5,509 nt of DNA from assembly GCA_012520715.1 (NCBI GenBank), contig JAAYNT010000059.1, forward strand, positions 1 through 5,509, in the 5' to 3' direction. This document shows positions 1 through 5,509 of this stretch, piece after piece (positions within the stretch are counted from its first letter, which is position 1; the number at the start of each line of letters is the position of its first letter). The stretch is from Acholeplasmataceae bacterium. Its GTDB lineage: Bacteria > Bacillota_I > Bacilli_A > Acholeplasmatales > Acholeplasmataceae. The notes below the pieces were generated by a model, which saw only the letters and a program-made list of their open reading frames with translations, did not search any database and had not been told where the DNA came from. A program made the translations under genes and the position numbers.

Positions 1-2900
1 GAAAAACTACTCTCATAACTGTGATTTAAGTTTTTATTTAATCTTAAATAAGATGAGTTAAACCCATTAACAACATTTTGTTGATCTTTTACTTGTGATT
101 GATATAAACTTAGGTTAATATTTCTAAAATTATTAAAGTCTTGATGTAAGTTATTAATAAACTTATCTCTTAGTCTTTTAGCTCTTTTTTGTTGAATGTT
201 AATGGCTTCAATATTTTTAGCTAATGTATTTTTTAAGTTTTCAATACCATTAGTTAAATTTATGCAATATTTTTTAACTTTTTCTTTAGTTAAACTAAAT
301 TGTTTAATATTACGGTTCTTTTGACGGTAATAAACTCTAGCATAACGTTCCATTTGTCTAGTTAGAACTCTTTTTTCATAACGATATAATAAGTTTGAGT
401 ATGTTAGTTCTTGCTTTAATGGGGCGATTTTTCTATCTTTAATAAGAATTTGTTTTTCTAGTTGTCTTTTATTTTTCTCATTACTTTTAACATAGTTTTT
501 TAAAACTGTTAAACCTAGTTCTAATTGAACTAACTCTTCATCAATTAAAGGAGTAGAAGGTTTAGACTTTAAGTTTTGAATGTTTTTATATAAACTAGAA
601 ATTTGAATAGTATCACGGAGGATAATAGCATCTAAAGCATTTAAATCATTAACAAGTTGTCTTCTTTCTTGTTCAATAACTTCAATAGCCTCTTTAATTA
701 AGTCTTCATTTGCAGCTACTCTATCTAGTAATTCCTGCTCTTTATTAATAAATTTGAAACCTGTTAACTCTTCAATTCTATTATCAATAAACTCAGTAGT
801 CATTTTTTCAAATTTTTCTAAAATTTCTACCATTTCATTCATAAAATGTCTAGTCAATGTATCAGAAATATCTAATAAATGATAAAAAGTAGCCATATCA
901 AAATCTGGATGATCATAACTAATTTTGATTAGTTTAGTTATTGCGTCATATTTTTTATGATATTCAAATAAAATTTCAAAAAGTCCTAAATAGTAACCAT
1001 CATTTTTCTCAGCACTAATTTTATACATCTTAAAGTTACGATCAGCTTTGGCTCTTGCGATTTGTAGCTGGATACTTGCCTCTTGTTTTTTGGTTAAATT
1101 ATCAGTTTTAATATTTTTTAAGTTTAAAATATAATCAAGTTGCTGGATTTGCCGACTATTTTCATTTTTTTGATGATTTAATTCATATTCGGTCTTAGCT
1201 TTGATTTGTTCAAAATTTGACATAATTTCAGAATTATGTCTTTTTAAGTTTTCTTTTTCCATTAAAACTTCATATTCATATTGTTTAATTAAACTATCTC
1301 TTTTAACCATCTCTTCTTGAATAAGTAACTGATATTTAGAAGTTACTTCATTTAAGTCATGTTGGTGTTCTAAATTTAAGATAGAACTTTGCAGTTGTAA
1401 TAATTCAGCTTCAAGTAAATAGTAAGTTTTAATTAAATCATTATGATATGCATTATTGGCAAGAAGAAGTGAATTTTCACCAACTTGGTTTTTAACAAGT
1501 AGTTCTTGGTTTTCAGAACCAAGTTGTAAAATTCGCTCTAAATAAGCTATTTCATTATTATAAGCATTATTTAAAAGCCAAATTTTATAGTTTTTGTCTT
1601 CCTCTAATTTGGCAATTTGTAAATTAATTAAATTTATTTGTTTTTCATGATCACAAATAAATTCATTTTTATCTTTTAATTTTTCATATTCAAATTCAAC
1701 AAATTCTAAATCTAATATTTTCTTTTTTTCAACAAAATTAGTTGTTAGTTCTATAAATTGAGATTGTTTAAGTAATTTAATTTCTCTAATTTGTTGATTT
1801 TTAAGATTTAAGTTATCTTTTTTCTCTTTATTAAGTGCTTTAACTTTTTTGTTGTATTCACGTTTAGATGAATTTGATTTGTCACCAGATTCATAAAGTT
1901 GAGTTAAAGTTCTAATTTGTTTATTAATTTCTGATTCACATAATTTATATTTATTTTCTAGTTGTTGTATTTGATTATTTTGATCAATTACACAAGCTCT
2001 CATATCTTCATCATATTTAGTTTTTAATTGTTGAAATGGAACTAAAAGATCATCTGATTTAGTTTGTATATCAAATTCAATTTCAGCTTTTTTAGTTTCT
2101 ATTTTTTGTTGTAAGATATTGATTTGTTCTTTTAAGTTGTTAAAAGGTTCAATCATTTCTTCGTTTAATCGACGTTGTTCATCTCGCAGTTTATCGCTTG
2201 CTATATCGATTTGTGAATTGTGAAAAATGCTAAATTCAATATGGTTTTCTTTAATTTTGCGGTATTCTTCACTATTATTAGATACAAGTTGTTCCCTTTG
2301 CTGTCTTATTAGAACCATTTGGGTTTCATATGCTTTACTTCGTTCTTGTTGTTTTTTCTTAATATCTTTTAATTGTCTTTCAAAATCTTCGTTTAAAGCT
2401 TTAAGTTCTGAGTCTCTTTCTTTAATCCACATATCTGAATTAATCATATATGTTTTTTTAGCTTCTTCAATTTCAATTTTAGTAGAAGCAATTAAATTAA
2501 TTAATTTCTTTTCAAATTCATTAATTTCAGTTCTTGCTGTAGTTTCTGAATTACTAATAATGATTTTAGACTCAGCTTCTAAAACTGATTCTTGTAAGTA
2601 AATTTCTTGTTTGGCTTTATTGTTTTCTTCAATGTTTTTACGAGTAGTTTTTTTGTTTTTAACAACAAACTCCTCATACAAACTTGAATGTTTACTAACA
2701 ATATCATAATATTCGCGGTTAATATTTAGTGATCTTTTCGCATCATTATTTAAAGCTTCTTTTAATGAGTCTTCTAATTTTTTAAGTTGAATACGATAAT
2801 CAACAAAAAGACGGTCTATAATTGGCTTAGTCTCGTCTGCCAAGTTTAGACCTTTGTAAAAGTTTGTAAGTTTTAATTTTAAGTCTTTTTCGTTAATCAA
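1..2900 (-). CDS. Large coiled-coil protein of unknown function (5' part, 3' end outside window)
   Basis: The reverse strand reads without a stop for 966 codons from TTG at 2900 down to the left edge, so the C-terminus is missing. I do not recognise the family. The product is almost wholly Lys/Glu/Gln/Asn/Leu-rich helix: only 7 prolines, 4 cysteines and 2 tryptophans (W158, W441) in 966 residues, as expected of long coiled coils. I see no Walker A, no signal peptide and no membrane segment, so a soluble filament-like or scaffold protein is likely, but that is inference. Residues about 633-719 (Gly/Tyr/Phe-rich, with a DHPDFDM motif at 663-669) look more globular. Residues 840-866 are Arg-rich. 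The start is TTG: an in-frame TAA lies at 2924-2922, the first in-frame ATG is only at residue 152, and an AGGA precedes the TTG. A second TTG at residue 20 (2843), preceded by AAAGG, is a weaker alternative. The gene is transcribed away from ruvA from its own promoter. An SMC or Rad50 ATPase is unlikely because the N-terminus has no P-loop. Confidence 0.9.
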   Translation of the reverse strand, partial: MINEKDLKLKLTNFYKGLNLADETKPIIDRLFVDYRIQLKKLEDSLKEALNNDAKRSLNINREYYDIVSKHSSLYEEFVVKNKKTTRKNIEENNKAKQEIYLQESVLEAESKIIISNSETTARTEINEFEKKLINLIASTKIEIEEAKKTYMINSDMWIKERDSELKALNEDFERQLKDIKKKQQERSKAYETQMVLIRQQREQLVSNNSEEYRKIKENHIEFSIFHNSQIDIASDKLRDEQRRLNEEMIEPFNNLKEQINILQQKIETKKAEIEFDIQTKSDDLLVPFQQLKTKYDEDMRACVIDQNNQIQQLENKYKLCESEINKQIRTLTQLYESGDKSNSSKREYNKKVKALNKEKKDNLNLKNQQIREIKLLKQSQFIELTTNFVEKKKILDLEFVEFEYEKLKDKNEFICDHEKQINLINLQIAKLEEDKNYKIWLLNNAYNNEIAYLERILQLGSENQELLVKNQVGENSLLLANNAYHNDLIKTYYLLEAELLQLQSSILNLEHQHDLNEVTSKYQLLIQEEMVKRDSLIKQYEYEVLMEKENLKRHNSEIMSNFEQIKAKTEYELNHQKNENSRQIQQLDYILNLKNIKTDNLTKKQEASIQLQIARAKADRNFKMYKISAEKNDGYYLGLFEILFEYHKKYDAITKLIKISYDHPDFDMATFYHLLDISDTLTRHFMNEMVEILEKFEKMTTEFIDNRIEELTGFKFINKEQELLDRVAANEDLIKEAIEVIEQERRQLVNDLNALDAIILRDTIQISSLYKNIQNLKSKPSTPLIDEELVQLELGLTVLKNYVKSNEKNKRQLEKQILIKDRKIAPLKQELTYSNLLYRYEKRVLTRQMERYARVYYRQKNRNIKQFSLTKEKVKKYCINLTNGIENLKNTLAKNIEAINIQQKRAKRLRDKFINNLHQDFNNFRNINLSLYQSQVKDQQNVVNGFNSSYLRLNKNLNHSYESSF

Positions 2901-2909
2901 CTTCTCACA

Positions 2910-2913
2910 TCCT
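2910..2913 (-). promoter_or_regulatory. Ribosome binding site deciding a TTG start
   Basis: On the minus strand AGGA is followed by TGTGAGAAG and then TTG, a 9-base spacing. No ATG or GTG lies between the upstream in-frame stop (2924-2922) and this TTG, so the site supports TTG at 2900 as the start of the coiled-coil gene. Confidence 0.65.
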
Positions 2914-2920
2914 ATTAAAT

Positions 2921-2929
2921 ATTATATCA
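2921..2929 (-). promoter_or_regulatory. Extended -10 promoter of the coiled-coil gene
   Basis: The minus strand carries TGATATAAT, a perfect TGnTATAAT extended -10 box, with the hexamer at 2926-2921. No TTGACA-like -35 is visible at normal spacing, which is tolerated by sigma-A promoters with an extended -10. A start about 7 bases after the box would fall near 2914. That leaves a leader of only about 14 bases, which consists almost entirely of the ribosome binding site. Confidence 0.6.
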
Positions 2930-2938
2930 TGAAATATA

Positions 2939-2953
2939 TCTAAATTACTTAGA
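2939..2953. repeat. Small palindrome at the -35 position of the minus-strand promoter
   Basis: TCTAAATTACTTAGA is a 15-base palindrome centred on 2946 with one mismatched pair (2944 and 2948). It covers the place where the -35 box of the coiled-coil gene promoter should be (about 2944-2949). It could be a small operator, but palindromes this short arise easily by chance in AT-rich DNA. Confidence 0.3.
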
Positions 2954-2978
2954 GTGTTAACTAGAATGTTTTAAGGTA

Positions 2979-3005
2979 TTAATAAAACTATCAATAGTTT
3001 ATTAA
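2979..3005. repeat. Inverted repeat overlapping the ruvA -35 region (candidate operator)
   Basis: The core AAACTATCAATAGTTT (2985-3000) has two perfect 6-base arms around TCAA. Allowing one extra A in the left arm, pairing extends to 2979-2990 against 2995-3005. It sits over the -35 position of the ruvA promoter (about 2988-2994) and ends just upstream of the -10 box, a usual place for a repressor. It is not a LexA box. A terminator role is unlikely: the stem is nearly all A/T and no gene ends nearby. The regulator is unknown. Confidence 0.45.
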
Positions 3006-3008
3006 TTA

Positions 3009-3017
3009 TGATATAAT
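3009..3017 (+). promoter_or_regulatory. Extended -10 promoter of the ruvA-ruvB-queA operon
   Basis: TGATATAAT is a perfect TGnTATAAT extended -10 box, with the hexamer at 3012-3017. The -35 position is poor: CTATCA at 2988-2993 matches TTGACA at three bases with an 18-base spacer. Transcription should begin near 3024, giving a leader of about 29 bases before the ruvA ATG. I see no other promoter before ruvB or queA, so all three genes probably share this one. Confidence 0.7.
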
Positions 3018-3043
3018 ATTAATAGTAAAAATTATAGAAATTT

Positions 3044-3048
3044 GGTGA
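3044..3048 (+). promoter_or_regulatory. Ribosome binding site of ruvA
   Basis: GGTGA ends 4 bases before the ATG at 3053. It matches the 3' part of the AAGGAGGTGA consensus, so the short spacing is normal for this register. It supports the chosen ruvA start. Confidence 0.6.
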
Positions 3049-3052
3049 TTTT

Positions 3053-3604
3053 ATGTATTCATACTTAGTAGGGAAAATTGCGAAGATAAGACCTAATTAT
3101 ATTGTTTTAGAAGTTAATAATATTGGCTATCAACTAATAGTTAGTAACCCATATTTATATACTTTAAACGAAGAAATGAAAGTATATGTTCACCAAAGAG
3201 TTAGAGAACCAGATATCTTTTTATATGGGTTTCAAACTGAAGAGCAAAAAGATTTATTTCTAAAGTTATTAAATGTTTCTGGAATTGGTCCAAAAAGTGC
3301 CCTAAGTATTCTTGCTACTGATAATATAAATGATGTTATTGTAGCAATTGAAGAAGGTAATGTTAAACTTTTAACTAAGTTTCCAGGTATTGGAACAAAA
3401 TCCGCTCAACAAATTATACTTGATTTAAAAGGCAAGTTAATTGTTGAAGAAGAAACAGGAACTAAAGAACTAGATGACTTACAAGAAGCATTATCTGCTC
3501 TTGGCTATTCTAAAACTGAAATTAGAAAAGTAGTTAAAAAAATTACGCCATCAAATAAAATTGAAGTAATGATTAAAGAAGCATTATCAATTTTACTAAA
3601 ATAG
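3053..3604 (+). CDS. ruvA: Holliday junction branch migration complex subunit RuvA
   Basis: RuvA binds four-way DNA junctions as a tetramer and loads the RuvB motor for branch migration in recombinational repair. At 183 residues it is a little shorter than the usual 190-205. Residues 1-61 form the OB-fold domain, ending in the family signature VRE..(I/L)(F/L)LYGF (50-60). Residues 63-129 carry two helix-hairpin-helix motifs, LLNVSGIGPKSA (72-83) and LTKFPGIGTKSA (107-118), which grip the DNA backbone. A short linker (about 130-139) leads to the C-terminal domain (140-183, with ALSALGYS at 146-153), which contacts RuvB. The acidic pin reads E52-P53-D54, where E. coli and B. subtilis have Glu-Asp followed by Ala, so one acid is shifted by a residue. 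The short linker accounts for much of the reduced length. ruvB follows after 10 bases. No ruvC is visible; Firmicutes commonly use RecU as the resolvase. Confidence 0.97.
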   Translation: MYSYLVGKIAKIRPNYIVLEVNNIGYQLIVSNPYLYTLNEEMKVYVHQRVREPDIFLYGFQTEEQKDLFLKLLNVSGIGPKSALSILATDNINDVIVAIEEGNVKLLTKFPGIGTKSAQQIILDLKGKLIVEEETGTKELDDLQEALSALGYSKTEIRKVVKKITPSNKIEVMIKEALSILLK

Positions 3605-3607
3605 GAG
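3603..3607 (+). promoter_or_regulatory. Ribosome binding site of ruvB overlapping the ruvA stop
   Basis: AGGAG shares its first two bases with the ruvA TAG stop codon and lies 7 bases before the ruvB ATG. Ribosomes ending ruvA therefore stop on the ruvB binding site, which favours coupled translation and balanced amounts of the two partners. Confidence 0.7.
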
Positions 3608-3614
3608 TACTTTA

Positions 3615-4619
3615 ATGAGTGAAAGTAAAATCTTAAATGAATTAATTGAAAAATATGATGATGAACAATCACTAAGACCAGATAAATTAGACCAATTTAT
3701 TGGTCAAAATGAAGTAAAAGAAGTCCTTGATGTATACTTAAAAGCGGCATTAGGTCGTAATGAAGTAATCGATCACACTTTATTATACGGGCCTCCAGGT
3801 TTAGGTAAGACGACTCTTGCTCAAATTATTGCGAATGAAATGGGAACAAATATTAGAGTAACATCAGGACCAGCGATTGAAAGAAGCGGAGATTTAGCCG
3901 CTATTTTATCAACGCTTGAACCAGGTGATGTTTTATTTATTGATGAGATTCATCGTCTTCCTAAAGTAGTTGAAGAAGTATTATATGCAGCAATGGAAGA
4001 TTTTGTAATTGATATCGTCTTAGGTAGAGATAGTGAATCAAGATCAATTAGAATTGACTTACCACCATTTACTTTAGTAGGAGCCACTACTCGTTTTGGT
4101 GATCTATCAGGGCCACTAAGAGACCGCTTTGGTGTCGTATTTCGTCTAGATTATTATGAGGTTAAAGACTTAGCTGAGATTGTAGTTAGAACTTCATCAG
4201 TTTACCAAACTGAAATTACCGAAGTTGCAGTTAATAATTTAGCAAAAAGAAGTAGGGGAACACCAAGAATTGCTAATCGATTATTTCGCAGGATTCGTGA
4301 CTTTGCTCAAATTATTGGTGACGGGGTAATTACAACTGAAATTTGTAATTTAGCTCTTGATAAATTAGGTATTAATGAAAATGGCTTAGATCAAAAAGAC
4401 TTAAACTATTTAGAAGCCATTATTAAGCACTTTGGTGGCGGACCAGTTGGACTTGATACAATTGCTGCCGCTATTTCTGAAGAACCAGGAACAATTGAAG
4501 ATGTATACGAGCCTTACTTACTTCAAGAAGGTTATATTAAAAGAACTGCTCGTGGAAGAATTGCAACCGAAAAAGCTTATGAAGAATTAGGCATTAAATA
4601 TTACAAAGGAATTTTCTAA
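3615..4619 (+). CDS. ruvB: Holliday junction branch migration ATPase RuvB
   Basis: RuvB is the hexameric AAA+ motor that, loaded by RuvA, pumps DNA to move Holliday junctions. The full length of 334 residues is typical, and every expected motif is present. The N-terminal LRPDKLDQFIGQ signature is at 20-31, Walker A GPPGLGKTT at 59-67 and Walker B VLFIDE at 106-111, leading into DEIH (110-113). Sensor 1 GATTR is at 156-160, and LRDRFG (168-173) includes the arginine finger. Sensor 2 RGTPRIANRL is at 214-223. The C-terminal winged helix (about 255-334) includes GGGPVGLDTIA (274-284) and the DNA-contacting RTARGR (310-315). Nothing is missing, so the protein should be active. It contains no Trp codon. 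It lies 10 bases after ruvA, with its binding site overlapping the ruvA stop, and ends one base before queA. Confidence 0.98.
   Translation: MSESKILNELIEKYDDEQSLRPDKLDQFIGQNEVKEVLDVYLKAALGRNEVIDHTLLYGPPGLGKTTLAQIIANEMGTNIRVTSGPAIERSGDLAAILSTLEPGDVLFIDEIHRLPKVVEEVLYAAMEDFVIDIVLGRDSESRSIRIDLPPFTLVGATTRFGDLSGPLRDRFGVVFRLDYYEVKDLAEIVVRTSSVYQTEITEVAVNNLAKRSRGTPRIANRLFRRIRDFAQIIGDGVITTEICNLALDKLGINENGLDQKDLNYLEAIIKHFGGGPVGLDTIAAAISEEPGTIEDVYEPYLLQEGYIKRTARGRIATEKAYEELGIKYYKGIF
4605..4610 (+). promoter_or_regulatory. Ribosome binding site of queA inside the ruvB 3' end
   Basis: AAAGGA lies within the last codons of ruvB, 10 bases before the queA ATG. Because the ruvB stop and the queA start are separated by a single base, queA is probably translated in coupling with ruvB. 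Confidence 0.65.
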
Positions 4620-4620
4620 A

Positions 4621-5509
4621 ATGAACGTTAAAGACTACGATTATTACTTACCAGAGGAGTTAATTGCTCAAAATCCACTTGAAAAACGAGATACATCAAA
4701 GTTAATGGTACTTAAAAGAGATGAAAATTTATTAAAACACGAAACATTTTATGATATTGTCAAATACTTTAATGAAGGTGATGTGTTAGTAGTAAATAAC
4801 TCTAAAGTCTTACCAGCTAGACTACACGGAAAAAAAGTTGATACTAATGCTAATATTGAAGTATTACTACTTAAAGAAACTAATAAAGATGTATGGGAAA
4901 TATTAGTAAAACCGCAAAGAAGAGTAAAAGTTGGAACTACCGTATCATTTAATGATAAATTAACATTAGAAATACTAGAACTTCGTGGTAGTGGTATTGC
5001 TACTTGTAAGTTAATATATGATGGTATTTTATATGAAATATTAGAAGAATTAGGAGAAATGCCACTACCACCATATATTAAGAAAAAACTTGATAACCGA
5101 GATCGTTATCAAACTATTTACGCAAAAGAATTAGGATCAGCTGCCGCACCAACTGCTGGCTTTCATTTTACTGATGAAATAATAAAAAAACTACTTGATA
5201 AAGGTGTTGAAATACTAGAAGTTACACTTCATGTTGGACTTGGAACATTTAGACCAGTAGAAGTTTTGAAAGTAGAAGATCACAAAATGCATAGTGAAAC
5301 TTATTATATTGATAAGCTAACTGCCGATAAGTTAAACGAAGCTAAAAAAAATGGTAAAAAAATAACAGCCGTTGGAACAACGACTGTAAGAACGCTAGAA
5401 AGTAATTTTGATAACGGTTTTAAACCAGGTATATTTGAGACTAATATATTTATATATCCTGGTTATAAATTTAAGGTAATCGATCATTTAATAACTAATT
5501 TTCACTTAC
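4621..5509 (+). CDS. queA: tRNA preQ1(34) S-adenosylmethionine ribosyltransferase-isomerase QueA (3' end outside window)
   Basis: QueA transfers and isomerises the ribosyl part of S-adenosylmethionine onto 7-aminomethyl-7-deazaguanine at tRNA position 34, giving epoxyqueuosine, a late step of queuosine synthesis in the cytoplasm. The window holds 296 complete codons; the family usually has about 340-350 residues, so roughly 45-55 are missing by truncation at the edge, not by mutation. Family signatures appear in order: LPEELIAQNPLEKRDTSKL (10-28), GDVLVVNNSKVLPARLHG (53-70), GEMPLPPYI (145-153), YQTIYAKELGSAAAPTAGFH (163-182), VTLHVGLGTFRPV (201-213), AVGTTTVRTLES (250-261), and FIYPGYKFKVIDHLITNFHL (277-296). 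The start at 4621 is one base after the ruvB stop, so the gene belongs to the ruvAB transcript. The ruvAB-queA order is common in Firmicutes; tgt often follows queA there but lies outside this window. W92 is encoded by TGG. Confidence 0.97.
   Translation, partial: MNVKDYDYYLPEELIAQNPLEKRDTSKLMVLKRDENLLKHETFYDIVKYFNEGDVLVVNNSKVLPARLHGKKVDTNANIEVLLLKETNKDVWEILVKPQRRVKVGTTVSFNDKLTLEILELRGSGIATCKLIYDGILYEILEELGEMPLPPYIKKKLDNRDRYQTIYAKELGSAAAPTAGFHFTDEIIKKLLDKGVEILEVTLHVGLGTFRPVEVLKVEDHKMHSETYYIDKLTADKLNEAKKNGKKITAVGTTTVRTLESNFDNGFKPGIFETNIFIYPGYKFKVIDHLITNFHL

Noticed and set aside
2227..2601. Plus-strand open frame of 124 codons with a hydrophobic product
   Set aside because: It lies fully antisense to the coiled-coil gene. 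Its Leu/Ile/Ser/Phe richness is what the complement of Lys/Glu/Asn/Gln codons gives. No ribosome binding site precedes it.
1..2900. SMC, Rad50 or MukB type ATPase
   Set aside because: The N-terminal region has no Walker A P-loop, and the whole visible part is coil. A C-terminal ABC half alone would not fit the family.
2959..2970. Possible LexA (SOS) box, AAC-N6-GTT, upstream of ruvA
   Set aside because: The Gram-positive LexA site needs GAAC-N4-GTTC. Here the spacer is 6 bases and the outer bases do not match.
2979..3005. Rho-independent terminator
   Set aside because: The stem is nearly all A/T, no clean T-run follows, and no gene ends here on either strand.

Overview
This is a strongly AT-rich, gene-dense bacterial window. 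The closest fit is the Acholeplasma side of the Mollicutes, or a related wall-less or low-GC Firmicute lineage. Codons favour A and T. Trp is written TGG at all three places it occurs (residues 158 and 441 of the coiled-coil protein, residue 92 of QueA), and I found no in-frame TGA. queA is present, whereas to my knowledge it is generally missing from mycoplasmas that read TGA as Trp. The placement is an inference, because no rRNA or other marker gene lies in the window.

Positions 1-2900 (minus strand) hold the 5' part of a very large gene, at least 966 codons, which runs off the left edge. Its product is a long, proline-poor, Lys/Glu/Gln/Asn-rich coiled-coil protein that I do not recognise. 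It shows no ATPase motif, signal peptide or membrane segment in the visible part. A less coiled island lies near residues 633-719, and residues 840-866 carry a ladder of basic residues spaced 3-4 apart.

Positions 2901-3052 are a 152-base divergent intergenic region. Each strand has a TGnTATAAT extended -10 box inside a nearly identical 18-20 base block, in mirror orientation. Each promoter also has a palindrome where its -35 box should be. No terminator is evident.

Positions 3053-5509 (plus strand) hold a tight operon, ruvA-ruvB-queA, with gaps of 10 bases and 1 base. RuvA and RuvB together form the Holliday-junction branch-migration motor. QueA makes epoxyqueuosine in tRNA and is cut by the right edge after 296 codons. 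Every base outside the 152-base gap and the two short intergenic gaps is coding. I see no RNA genes, mobile elements or CRISPR array.
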